Source: Vandiemenella viatica (lineage: Eukaryota; Arthropoda; Insecta; Orthoptera; Morabidae). Taken from it: a stretch of DNA of 64,000 nucleotides. Position 1 is the stretch's first letter. The number at the start of each line of letters is the position of its first letter. The notes beneath the pieces are model-generated. The model was not told the origin of the DNA. It was given only the letters and a program-made list of their open reading frames with translations, and searched no databases. The stretch lies in NCBI GenBank assembly GCA_031002005.1, contig CM061920.1, positions 111,466,095 through 111,530,094 on the forward strand. Reading direction: 5' to 3'. Positions 11,991 through 22,790 of the stretch are shown one piece after another. The position numbers and the translations under genes were made by a program.

Positions 11991-12843
11991 CAATTAGAAA
12001 TGTCAACTATAAAGTTCCTGCTGTAAGAGGAAGGCGGGATTCTGGTTTCCACGTGCAGGCGGTAACATGACAACCAGAAAGTTGTTGAGGTCACTTGATC
12101 AACTGGTTCCTTGCTTGGCCACATGAGTGCTCGCGTTTTTCAGTTTATCCTCATACCTTTCATTATTCAAATATGTGTACAAAAAGCGTTTAGTAAAAAG
12201 AAGGGTTGCAATTACATGCTAGTTGACAGACTACTCTTTAATTCATTTCAGTTTGCGTGAGATGTCAGGTGGTCCTTTCAGAGCATGCACTGAACACTAA
12301 GGAAAAAATTTAAAATGAGGGTAGACAGCATCGTCCAGGTTTTTTGTACTCCGCGTTAAACGTTAACAACAAAATTAAAATAGATGTCCAGGTCTAACGG
12401 CTGACATCCATCAGCTGATTTAAGCGAAGGATTACTACGTTCTAAAGTAGAAGATTGCTCCAAATGTATCGGGCAAATAAAGGCAAAACAACTCTCCCCG
12501 TGTGAAGATGTTAAACCAAAATTCCTTCCAAATAGTGTTCGACACCTCTCCGCTAATATTTCTGAAGTATTTCAAAACGTCCTTTTGGATAAGTGTAAAG
12601 CTGGACGTAAATTAAATCGGATCCCTTTCAGTCTCGTTTCCCTCTAGGGAAACAAAATCAGAAGCAACAACGTCGGGACGTCAGGGAGCACAACTAATAA
12701 CAGGAATACCATTTTTTTTTAAGGGAAGGATTTTTCTTTATACGACCTGTTCTTTATTGATTGCCTTGGGGAGCTCCCCAGTGTTGTGCAAAGAAAGTCA
12801 GTGATTAGTCGCTCTCATCACAGGGCTCCCGTGGCTCCATCGT
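11991..12843. other. No recognisable feature
   Basis: No domain-bearing frame and no repeat module recognised in these ~850 bp. Confidence 0.45.
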
Positions 12844-13069
12844 GACCCTGAGCGTGGTGGGTGAGCGGTACGCTCTGGCCTCACTTTGGGGAGGACGTGG
12901 GTTCGAATCCCCGACTGACCATCCAGATTTCGATTTCCCATCTACGGGAATGTCTATACGGTTCCTTCAAAAGGCCATCAACAATAAATTCTCGTTCGTT
13001 CCTTTAAGTCCTTTCCCTCCTCAAATGGCCTCATCGTCGACGAAACGTAAAGCCATTGGTAAAAAAAAT
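12844..13069 (+). repeat. SINE-A copy
   Basis: Plus-strand SINE-A. The head has 'GAGCGTGGTGGGTGAGCGGT' and 'GTGGGTTCGAATCCCC' at about 12898. The body is rearranged between 12930 and 12965, and the tail has 'CATCGTCGACGAAACGTAAAGCC' plus a short poly-A. No clear target duplication. Confidence 0.8.
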
Positions 13070-13180
13070 AATCTATAGTCCCCTTTTTGCGGAATACCTA
13101 ACTGTCTCTCATGTGCCGGTACAGATGTATGGCGGTGTGGTCTGTCAGGGAAAGTGTGTTGTATTGGCTTTCCGGGTGGA

Positions 13181-13635
13181 GCCGCGACGTTTCTCGGACG
13201 ACTAACAAGAAACATCGTGTGGCTAATAAAAGTGATAGGAAGGCTCCAGGATGAGGGCCAAAAAACTAATGCTTAACTGATAAACTCTTCTCGGGCTTCC
13301 AGCGGTGTAAAAATGAACAACTCTGGGAGGTTTCGAAGGCATCTATTTCTGCCCTCATTTTTTCAGTGAACGGAACATCTCCCCGTAAAGGGTACATCAC
13401 TAGCCTATACGGGAGGAGATCTTCCGTTCGGTGAAAATATGAGATAGACGCCTTCGAAACCTCCCAGAGTTGTGACGTTTATACACGCCTGGAAGCCCGA
13501 GAAGAGTTATTAATTTATAACGCCATGAAAAGCTACATTCGTGCCATAGGTTAATGCTCACGATGTTCCTTGTTAATCGTCCAAGAAACATCGTGTGGCT
13601 GATAAGGGTCTTAGGAAGGCACCAGAATGAGGGCC
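13181..13635. repeat. Compound foldback repeat
   Basis: Two ~100-bp inverted arms (13281-13385 and 13411-13510) share blocks such as TCTTCTCGGGCTTCCA, CAACTCTGGGAGGTTTCGAA and GAACGGAA; the centre is ~25 bp. Outside them are ~75-bp direct repeats (13185-13259 and 13561-13635) sharing AAGAAACATCGTGTGGCT and GAGGGCC. The left direct repeat starts with its own small palindrome (CGACGTTTCTCG...CAAGAAACATCG). No protein-coding evidence. Class unknown; a non-autonomous DNA element or hairpin element is possible. Confidence 0.6.
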
Positions 13636-13743
13636 GAACAATAATTCTTAATAATTCGACGTAATGCTGGAGGCGGAAGCCTTCTCGAACCGCAAGGTTA
13701 TAGACTGTCTGAGTTGGAAGGCTGTCGTTTGTGTGTGCATATT

Positions 13744-13980
13744 GTTTTTTTATGGCTTTACACCTCGTCGACGTCGAGATCATTAGAGGCTGGATGGGAC
13801 TGGGGACAAGGAACTGGAAGGAATTCGGCAATGGCCTTTTGAAGGAAGCATTCCGGCATTTGCCAGGAGTGATTTGAGTAAACCATGGAAAAACCGAAAT
13901 CTGGATGCCCGGACGGGGATTCGAACCGGTGTCCTCCAGAATGTGAGGCCAGAAAGTTAACCGCTCACCCACCACGGTCG
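13744..13980 (-). repeat. SINE-A copy with 11-bp target duplication
   Basis: Full-length minus-strand SINE-A. GTGTGCATATT stands at 13733-13743 and again at 13981-13991, an exact target-site duplication that fixes both ends. The head carries GGATTCGAACC near 13918 and AACCGCTCACCCACCACG at the 5' end. Exact flanks suggest a fairly recent insertion. Confidence 0.9.
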
Positions 13981-13991
13981 GTGTGCATATT

Positions 13992-15559
13992 AGTAAAACA
14001 TTGCGCCCACACTTTCACTTACTGACTGCCAGTGGACAGAAAAAAATCCACGCTTACGAACCTCTCCAAAACATAACACGTTCCCAGTTTCATTTTTCTT
14101 CTCGGGAAATATTAGGAACGAATACTACTGCAATGACGCCGTATGTGGCTCTATAAAAGAGGTGGTTTGTTAATATACCTGTATCAGTGATGAGATACCT
14201 GTTCTTTTATGGTGGACTAAACTGGTTCTGCCAGATCTATGGCACGAACAACAAATTAGAATGGAGATGGAACGTAGTTGTATGTGTGTTGCGAGTTCGA
14301 TTCTATTTTCATGAAGTTGCTAAGATATAAAGCACAGGTGACTAGTTCTAACAAAATTCCAAAATTTGAGCATAACAATTCAAAGAAAAATATTGAATTT
14401 TATAGTAGATATGTAGTTAATTAGAACAAATTAGTCTTAAGATAATAAGTAATGGCGACATCTAAACAATTAATATTGACCTAAGTATTTCTGTCATCTG
14501 GAAGCTTCCGTGTGTGTGGTTACGTTTCGTGACCGTCGGCCTAGTTCCCTGACCAACCATCCAATTTTCGGATTCGGGGGGTGAATGTCGGGATTGTTCC
14601 TTCAAAAGGCCATGGCTACATTCCTTATCGCTCCTTGCCCCCAATCTTCCATTAATCACCTCGACGTTGTGCTATTGGCGTACCTTGAAACAATATTTCA
14701 TCTTCCACACTTTATTCGCAAATAGTACTTCAGACATCTAAATAATCTCTTTGAGCAATATTAGTTGCAATAACATTTAACATACAATAAAATTTGTGTT
14801 TCTGTATTTTAAACTGATTTTTTTCTTCTTTCTTCTAATCTGAACAAATCAAATAGTCGACGTAATGTTTTTATGTCTAGAAATTAAATACCGGTAGTTT
14901 AGTTGCAAACGCTCCTGCAGATAATTCTAGGAAAGGAAGGTATTTAAAAATATTACTCTTACCTAAGTAGTTTCCAGAGTCAAATGCTCATATCAGTTAG
15001 TGCTTCGCGCTATTATAAACTGCGCTACGTTGATCAATGAACTGGTCCTTCTTTATGAGGTTATCATTATGTTCACAGCTGAAGGAAATGGGTATTGCTG
15101 TTTGCAAGCCGTATGATGTGTTTTGCGTTATTCTGCTTTTTAAAACTGTATTTCCGAGGCAAAAAGCATCTCAGGATTTGCATAGTAGGCTACTGGAATC
15201 CACATAAAACCACAATAAGGAAAGAAGGTCAAAACGCTGGTACCGGGATTTTGAGGAGCGAGTTACGCATCTTCCTGTGTCAAGTTCAGGGGCATTTTAA
15301 CGCCCCTAGCGCTAACGCATTGTTTTACAGTAGATCAAAGAAGCTAATTGAACTCGTGAATTATTAATTTTGACAATAATAATTTTGTACTGGGTAGCAT
15401 TCCAAGCAACATGAAAACCTTTTATTTTTAAGCGAAAAGAACTCAGAAACAAAGGGGTGGATAGTGTTCGACAGAGAAACCTTGAAAGCCAACACTTACA
15501 CCGACCACCGCGCGACGTGTGGAAGGGACGCGGAAGGTCAGGAACAAAACGGCGAATAA
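13992..15559. other. No gene; one SINE-A body fragment
   Basis: Apart from the SINE-A fragment at 14505-14690, no recognisable feature. The frame at 15095-15367 has no domain I can name. Confidence 0.4.
14505..14690 (+). repeat. SINE-A body fragment
   Basis: Contains the SINE-A body ('GATTGTTCCTTCAAAAGGCC' at 14592, 'CCTTGCCCCCAATC') and part of the 'CACCTCGACGTTG' tail. The tRNA-like head is lost or unrecognisable. Confidence 0.65.
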
Positions 15560-16204
15560 AGGTACGATTCCATTACTACAAATTTGTCCCGCAACATGTT
15601 GTGGCACAAGTGCCAGCGCATGTGCCACAAATTTGTTGAAATGTAAACGGTCTGCAACATGTTGCAGCACAAGTGCCGGGGACAGAAATGTGCCAAGCGA
15701 TTGCGGGACACAACATGTGTCACAGCCCATGGAAACAGACTCCTTGTGGGCAGCGCGTGTTTTCTTGTCTGTGGTAATCATACTTTATTTAAAGCTAGTG
15801 TAGTGTTTGTTTCTAGATGGAGTGGTCGAAGAATACTGTAACAAAGTTTTTAGAACAGGAGACATTTCTGTGGAACATAATTGATGCGAACCACAAGAAG
15901 TCGAACAATAGAAATGACTCCATGCAACAAATTGCTGATATTCTGGAATGCAGTATTGAAGAAGTAGAGAACAAATTCACTCCCTGAGTTCCCAATATTT
16001 AAGGGAAAAAATAAAATTGAAAAAAGCAAGAAAAGTGGCGCTGGTTCTAACGATGTTTCCGAACATAAATGGCAGTATTTCAATTTAATGAGTTTTCTGT
16101 CAATTTAGTAACAATTGAAAATCACTTGCTGTCATTCTAACAAAATTCTCGACCCACTTTGGAAACGTAGGTCTGCCATCAAGCTCCTTCTGAATGTCTT
16201 TTTG

Positions 16205-16246
<42 letters not shown>

Positions 16247-16538
16247 TCCTAATCCACTATCTAGGTCGCTTTTGCCTGCCATTACAACTAAAGTTGCAGT
16301 AGCTGAGTTGTTCATATCGCTCAAATATTTGAACCAACAGATCATTCACTCAAGAAACTGGAAAACACTGTATCTGATTCTCTGTACAAACGTCATCTGT
16401 AGTCTTCCACTCGAAACCTCTCTATAAATGTTGCAGATGTTCCAGGCAATTGGAAACAGCTGAACAATTACGTGCAACATGTGCCGGGCACAAGTTGCGC
16501 GACATGTGCCAGGAACTTGTCAGAATGGAAACCTACCT
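15560..16538 (+). mobile_element. PIF/Harbinger-like element, MADF only
   Basis: Ends AGGTACGATTCCATTAC (15560) and, read inward from 16538, AGGTAGGTTTCCATTCT. TAA flanks at 15557-15559 and 16539-16541 fit the 3-bp TWA target duplication of the PIF/Harbinger superfamily. Both subterminal regions are full of palindromic CACATG/CATGTG and TTGTGCC words. The only coding remnant is a MADF-type DNA-binding protein (15817-16112); no DDE nuclease is present, so the element is non-autonomous. A pure run of 37 A lies at 16207-16243. Confidence 0.65.
15817..16112 (+). pseudogene. MADF (Myb/SANT-like) protein, frameshifted
   Basis: ATG at 15817 opens a 56-codon frame (stop 15985-15987) starting MEWSKNTVTKFLEQ, with FLWN and a 'SIEEVENKF' stretch. 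After that, two further blocks follow in other frames: 'LSSQYLREKIK' and 'KKSKKSGAGSNDV...KWQYFNLMSFL'. This order is the usual one in MADF-domain proteins of insect Harbinger elements, where the small protein binds DNA and partners the nuclease. At least two frameshifts disable it. It lies inside the 15560-16538 element, which supports the assignment. Confidence 0.65.
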
Positions 16539-16541
16539 TAA

Positions 16542-17402
16542 GTGCACGCTGAGTATCTCGTTCGTCGCGTGTCCTGAGCCAAAATATGATGAAATATACT
16601 ACGGCGTACAATTTAGGCCACTTCCAGACTGATAAAAGTAAATCCCGAAAAATAATGATACTTTGTTACTGAAAATATCAAAGTACACGGTAATAAAACT
16701 TCAACAGAACCATCGAAACGCACGTAGAATTGAAGCAAACCACATTCGGAATGCTGAAAGTTGCCACCGAGCGTGATTGGTGAGAGGTCCTCTCATTCGG
16801 GAGGACGCGGGTTCGAATCCCTGTCCACGCATCCACATTTGGGTTTTAAGAATGTCTTGTAACAGCATTACTTGAAATTTGTTAATCCTCTTTAATGTTA
16901 CGTAAGCACGATTTGATCACGGAGTAAATTTATCTGGTTCCTTACATGAAAGAAGCCGCCTTCTGCTGCTGTAGGAGTTGCGCAGTCAAATTATGGTTGT
17001 TACTGTGCCGTACAGCAAGCCGACATACTGACGTGCTGAGCTGTTGCAACCCAGAATACGAGTCCCTACTCAACGTGCTTCTAGATTTACAACATAGAAT
17101 TTACGTTTTATTTTATATCATTTCTTTAAACAAATTCCTCGGAAAAAAATATTGTACATGAAATTTTAAACATAGAAATTATGTGTCAAGCTCTAAACCG
17201 AGAACTCACAACTTGTCTGGCAATTAGATAATAAAAATGTAGTTCCGTTCTGTTTGATCATGGCAAAAACATTTCGTTGTTACTATCATTCCATATTACG
17301 CTAACAAAAAGGCACTGAAATTGTAAAAAAAATAGTTTTAAAAATTTCAACATTATTTGTTATTTAGGAGTACCCTGAAATTATTTTTTCCTTTTCGACG
17401 TA
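16542..17402. other. No gene; SINE-A head fragment inside
   Basis: AT-rich DNA with the SINE-A head fragment at 16766-16850. No other feature recognised. Confidence 0.4.
16766..16850 (+). repeat. SINE-A head fragment
   Basis: 'CCGAGCGTGATTGGTGAGAG' followed by 'GGGAGGACGCGGGTTCGAAT' and 'CATCCACATTTGGGTTTT': the tRNA-derived head and the start of the body. Truncated at the 3' side, so it is not a simple 5'-truncated insertion. Confidence 0.7.
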
Positions 17403-18215
17403 GGGGAATTTCGGGTAGCCCCCCGACACTTAAAATTAATTGCAAATAAAAATAAAATAAACACATTTTATATCTTCATTTTAATATTAAAACTAAACTG
17501 TCAACTTCTGCAATCATATCAATTAGAAGTTAGTAATCATAACATTGTTTTTTCAACGAATTAAATTGAAAACACTTTCGCCTTAATTTTTTTGCAACAC
17601 AAAAGATGTCGGGTAGCCCCGGATGCAGCAATAAATGGTGGCCTAATAATTTTTTGGCCTTACAAAAATCACAATTATAATTGATATTTGAAGAAGCTAT
17701 ATAAACAAAATCTTAGTGGGCGCTGTCTTTGCTTCATAGCACTGAATCCAGTCTTATTCAAGAAATTTCCACATACGATACATTTGGTATGTTTTACTTG
17801 ATTTGCTTCGGAAAGGCTTTGAATACCTTTTTTTTTATTCAACGTCTCTATAGCGCCTTTACCTGTTTATATTTTCGTTTCACCCTTTTTACTACCTTTA
17901 CTTTTTGCCCGTCCTCTCCACATTTTTTATATGGTGAAGATGTTAAAATCTCGCCCTTTTGGGTTTTTTGAGCCCGCGTTACTATACCTTTATTTGTCGC
18001 ATCATATACAATAATCTCCAACGAATTTTGACAGGATCGACGCACAAAACACACACTAGTGTGGAACTGACTGGGCGCCCAAGCCGCAGCTCAGTTCTAT
18101 TTGATTTTACAATACATGGTATATATTTACAATAAAGTTTTACCGAGAGTGGTTGGTTAGTTAGAACTTTGAATGTCCGGGTTTAACCGCCGTCCGGGAC
18201 TACCCGACATTCCCC
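17403..18215 (-). mobile_element. Pogo-like DNA element, decayed
   Basis: Termini GGGGAATTTCGGGTAGCCCC (17403) and, read inward from 18215, GGGGAATGTCGGGTAGTCCC differ at 2 of 20 positions. TA occurs at both outer edges (17401-17402, 18216-18217), the Tc1/mariner/pogo target duplication. A third copy of the terminal word (ATGTCGGGTAGCCCCGG) lies inside near 17607. A minus-strand frame (18054-17848) contains 'GEILTSSPYKK' followed by a Lys/Val-rich stretch. This resembles the C-terminus of pogo/Tigger-type transposases (recognised from memory). The catalytic domain is absent. Confidence 0.55.
17848..18054 (-). pseudogene. Possible pogo/Tigger transposase C-terminal remnant
   Basis: A 68-codon frame ending in basic residues (KVVKRVKRKYKQVKAL) with TSSPYKK upstream. 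I recognise this only as resembling the tail of Tigger-like proteins. No catalytic acids are present. Its place between pogo-like termini supports the call. Confidence 0.4.
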
Positions 18216-18217
18216 TA

Positions 18218-19589
18218 TATTTGTCTGTATCAGCCAGATCATCAGTAATTACTCATAAACAGAATTCGGAATGTATCTTAGTAATCTATGATACTATTTG
18301 CATAAATAGTGGTATTCATCACAACTGCATTATCATTTGACATTTACCGTCTTCTTCAATTTCAGTTCATCTCCGCGATATTGTTTCGACAACACTTATC
18401 TTCAATTAGCTCGCCCTGAATCCTTGTCTGTTTGCACGGTTCCTTTCGTTAGCTCCCAACCCCAGCCCCTCCACATTTTTCTTTTTTCTTATCGACTATC
18501 TCCATCTTTGTTTGCCCAGAGTATTACAATCTTTTATTCTTAATTATTCGTTCTAATGGCTGGAATTATCTGAGTTGCAAACATTCATTATGGATATTAG
18601 AGGTATGGTTCGATTTCTTCATTACTACTACTGTAATAGTACTTCTGTGCAACAGTCGACTCAGGTAGTTACTTGTATATCAACATCTGGATATTGTGGG
18701 CCATTTCCTCAATTGCGATAGGATCAATTTTATGCATTGGCGTTACAATTATTCATAAAATTGTATATCAACAAGTTATCTGTGTGTATGTCAATATTAT
18801 AGTAAAAAAATTATAGTTTGCTAAATGCAATTTTAGAGAATGTTGTGGCAATGGTGTGTCATAAGCATATCTAGGTAAAGACTGAAGGTAAATTACATCG
18901 AGATAATTCCACTGGTGGTGGGATCGTGAATGCTTGTATCGATTGCTAGCTGGGTGATAAGTTTCGCCATGTTGAGTTTTACGTTTACCGTAGAGAAACT
19001 AATTGGAATGAAAATAACATCAGATAGGGAACACGCGGTATCATAACTGTGTGCATGGCGTGTTAAACGGAATATATAGAAGCATTGTGAATGATTTCTA
19101 TTGGTCTTGTTGGCTATCAAACTACAACACGATAAACAAATATAAGAGTAGACATCCTGCTGTTCTCTCTTACCCCTTAAAAATTCGCCGAATGAAAGGA
19201 GGCTTTCCTTCTACTTTCTGTTCTATATTATAGGAACAACCTAAATCATATGGTTTTAGCATCAGTCACTTCTTCCAACCACGCCCTATGTCACTTTCTT
19301 CAATTATAGTGTTTCTTCATATTTCACCTGCTTTAGATTCTTTAATTTGAGCATTATTGTTATTTAACATGTCGGGTGCTACCCAGGGAATCAAATGGAA
19401 TGTGAGTCAGGAGCCAAAGGTTGAAACCTTTCTTATAAAAGTTACATTTTATGTAAAACAATTCAGTCTGGATATAGGCCATTAAATCCTAAATTTTAAT
19501 TTACATAATAACCGTTTACATTATTTCTTTTCCACTCAAAAGAGGGAAATATTTCATGCTGCTGAACTCACAATCATTCTTCTTTCAGT
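18218..19589. other. No recognisable gene
   Basis: AT-rich intergenic sequence with no domain-bearing frame or clear repeat module. Confidence 0.45.
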
Positions 19590-21690
19590 CTGCTTTTAAT
19601 ACGAAAATTTTTAATTTCATTGTTTACTCTTATAGTAAGAGTGTAAATACTTTGAGTGTTAAATTACAATCTCCCCATCTCCCCTATTTACATACGCGAT
19701 TTACGAATCTTGATTTTAAAAACCTTCACCGTTTTGACTAAATTATTTATCACTTGATAATTGTTTCCAATCCCTGACATCATCCACAAAATAAAATTTT
19801 CCCACTCTCCTATGCATGAAATTGAGTGCCAGCTTGTGGTCTTGGTTATATCTCGCCTTCCATGCACCATCCCTAATTCTTGGACCAATATCCTTCCAGC
19901 CCTATCACCAACATATGCCTTGTACACTCCCAGCACTCTCTTTACCCTCCACCCGTCTTCCAATGAATCCTAATCCTGCTCCTTTATCATATCAGATACT
20001 GAACGGACTCGTAGATAATTTCCACGAACAAATCTAGCTGTTCTTCTTTGTACGTACTCCAATTCCTGTATTTGATACTCAAAATGTGGGTCCCATACTA
20101 CACCACCATATTCAAACAATGGTCTGAACAATGTTTTGTAACCCAATTTCTTATATTCTCCTCTTCAGTAAATGAAGGATTTTATAACCTTTTCCTACCA
20201 CCTTGCCTGATGTGCTCGGCCCAGTTGAGTTTATTATCAAACGTTATGTCAAGATATGTAGATTTCATACCTAACAATCAATTTTGACCCCACCATATAA
20301 TCACAAACAACCTCAATTTTTTTTATCTGTGTATCTATTAAGCTGACTCTTCTTGGCATTTATCTTCATTCCATAGATCTACCCATTTAGATATTCTATC
20401 CAGGTCACGCTGCAGCTGTTCAAAGTCTTCTCTTGTTTTGATTCCATTATATACCACTATGTCATCTGCAAACAATATAAATTCTGACTGTAAACCACCA
20501 ACACAATCATTCATTAGAATTATGAACAGTAATTGTCCCAATACACTATCCTGTAGCACTCTCATATTTACTTCCATCTCTGCCTACTCTAACGCTTTGC
20601 TTCCTGCCTTTTATGAATTCCTTTACTCAGCAAGTGACTTTTTCATCCACTCCAATAGCTTTCAACTTATTTAAAATGCCTTCGGAAGATCTAGTGCTAA
20701 ACTATTAACTTAGCTCCGTTTGTCCAATTCATACAGCCCACCATCTGATACAAGAATATCCTTGCCCAAAGCCTCCTTGTCAATTTGCAAACGATTTTTT
20801 TTTCCCTCACAGACATTTCTCATGTTGTTGCACATCATTTTGCCTATCGCTGATATCAAACTGATTGGCCTGTAATTTTCAACCCTATTTGTCACTCCTC
20901 CTTTATGAACCGGTACTACTATCGCTCTTTTCCAGTCCTCTGGTAAGCTCGTTTTAAATAAAATTTCTAGATAAGGTACAATATCAAATCCCTTAATCTT
21001 TAATACATCTGTAGGGCACCAGCCCTTCGCGCTCGTTTATCTTTCCGATTTCCTTCATAATTTGCTGGGATCTATTTCTACTTATATGGAGACTCTCCTC
21101 TGATTTATTCCCTGATGATAGTCCCTATTAGTCTCATTAAACTTACTATCTCTCCCATTTTCAAAAACTGATTAACTTCATTCTTATCCACAGTTGTCTG
21201 TATACATTCCCTTCCCCTAAGGTTTCTAAGTTTCTAACATAGCCACAGAAATTTTTATATGCATCGTTGAGTAGTCCCCCTGCACCAATAACATTCTTCA
21301 TAAACCGATCTTTAGTTTCTCTCTTTGCTGTTATTAATTGCTTGTTAGTTGTTTTATGTATTCCCTGCAGTCTTCCTGTCTCTTAACTCTGTTGTGTTCT
21401 CGTCTCATTTACCTCTTAAACCTCCTCACCTCCCTATTGTAGTATGTAGGTTCTGTATGTCTCTCTTTTTTCTGTTTTGGCATATATATTTCCTCACCAT
21501 TTTTTATTATCTCTTTAAACTCTTCCCACTTGGCCTCCATTCTACCTGCGCCATCCTTCGATTTTATGAACCTTTCCCTGAAATATTTTTTTAATTCTAA
21601 AATTCATTTCTGAGAGTATCCTCTCTAATATATATTTGTTGGCTATGTTTAAGGAGGCATTATTTTTCAACGGTCTTTTCATCTGCTTAT
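19590..21690 (-). mobile_element. Non-LTR retrotransposon (Jockey/CR1-like LINE), 5'-truncated
   Basis: On the minus strand, starting from the right: a pre-RT segment (a frame 'MEAKWEEFKEIIKNGEE' near 21540), then 'NYRPISLISAIGK' near 20870, then 'SVLGQLLFIILMND' near 20540. The catalytic 'LFADDIVVY' follows at about 20460-20490 and 'LQRDLDRISKWVDLWN' after it. The C-terminal part (20110-19700) has the 'FRPLFEYGGVVWDP' and 'RVKRVLGVYKAYVGDRAGRI' blocks usual after the RT. Many stops and shifts break the frame, but the FADD acids are intact. No endonuclease domain was seen. A second copy lies at 46640-48640. Confidence 0.85.
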
Positions 21691-21944
21691 ATGACATCGA
21701 TTCCAATTTTTTATGTTACCTTTTATACCTTTGTACATCTCGACGCTTTTGTTATTTTTCGATTATTGTTTTATAAATTTTTTCTTGTCAATCTTACATT
21801 TTCACTCTTCTTGTTACCGCCTCAAATATATTGTGTTTGTATACTGCCATTTTATATTGATCTGTAGTCGAGTGATTCCCCTTGTCTCCTTGAACGATGT
21901 ATCCCATGTATTTTTATTTATTTATTTATTCATTTCCCGGCCCA

Positions 21945-22275
21945 AATATTCTCAGTCCGTTTGTCACAGGCCCCTAGCTATGGAATTGATTAAGTTCCGG
22001 ACTCCAAACTTGCACGTATTATATGCTTCGTTAAGCCAAAGCCAAATATCGTATTTAATGTTTAGTAAAATTGTAATCTGGGGAGTTTCTACAGAAATAA
22101 ATGGGTGAAAATAAAAGAGCAGCAGTCAAAATTGTTAGTTTTAGACCATTTATGTTACTAGATATGTCAGTAACGCTCTTAACTACAAACTTAGAATATT
22201 GACACTTTCCCACATTTAAAAGAAAATCCTTAAACTAATTATATCGCATAAACTTTTTGAGATGCGAGCATAACA
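21945..22275 (+). repeat. Repeat family F, copy 1
   Basis: Shares ordered blocks with 41425-41830 on the same strand: 'TATTATATGCTTCGTT', 'AAATATCGTA', 'TAGTAAAATTGTAATCTGGG' (here) against 'GGTAAAATCATATTTTAGTG', and a 'GTTAGTTTTAGACCATTT' block. No terminal repeats or coding content seen; the class is unknown. A (TTTA)n run precedes it at 21908-21930. Confidence 0.45.
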
Positions 22276-22627
22276 AACAAAATGTTTTATTTCGGGTTTA
22301 TTTGTCATCCACTTTATTAAAATGCGTTGGACATGGAGGCCGGTCGTCAACTTGATACCTCGGAAACCTCCGGGGAGTCCGATTAAGTCTGAACTGTTGG
22401 CTACACTGGTCGCCACTGCTGAGCTCACTGGGAAATTTCAAATGAATAACTGCATTGACTTTATTTAAATTTATGTAAATTTCAAATAGATAATTGAGTT
22501 TAATTTTATATGCATTTACAGTGTTGAAAGGAATGGTAATTGCGTTGCTAGCAAACCAATAGGCAATTTTCTGTTGTGGAGGTAACTGCACAGATATGAA
22601 AAAATTACAATGCGTCGTTCTTTTAAA
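22276..22627. other. No recognisable gene
   Basis: The 138-codon minus-strand frame that spans this stretch runs into SINE-D and shows no domain. Confidence 0.4.
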
Positions 22628-22790
22628 TTTACGATTGCCGACCCCGGCAGGATAAGGGTAGCGATCTGTGCTTCGCGTTGAAGGGGTCACCGGTTCGAGT
22701 CCGGCCTGGGTCATGGGTGGTTTTAACTATGTGTCATGTCCCCCTTGTGTTGTCCTTACCAGATAGAGAAAGATAAAAATGAAGATGATG
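22628..22790 (+). repeat. SINE-D copy
   Basis: tRNA-like head with 'GGGTAGCGATCTGTGC' as a box A-like segment and 'CGGTTCGAGTCCGGCC' as box B near 22691. A short body follows: 'GGGTCATGGGTGGTTTTAAC', 'GTGTCATGTCCCCCTTGTG'. Related sequence at 24400-24545. Distinct from SINE-A and SINE-C in the body. Confidence 0.6.

Noticed and set aside
12844..13069. tRNA gene from the GGTTCGAATCC box B
   Set aside because: All such boxes in the window lie in SINE heads followed by conserved SINE bodies. No four-arm cloverleaf with an acceptor stem could be built.
13400..13975. 191-codon minus frame
   Set aside because: Made of SINE-A and the compound foldback; no protein homology expected.
16207..16243. 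Poly-A run as a retro-insertion
   Set aside because: Pure homopolymer with no SINE or LINE sequence before it and no duplication; treated as a simple repeat.
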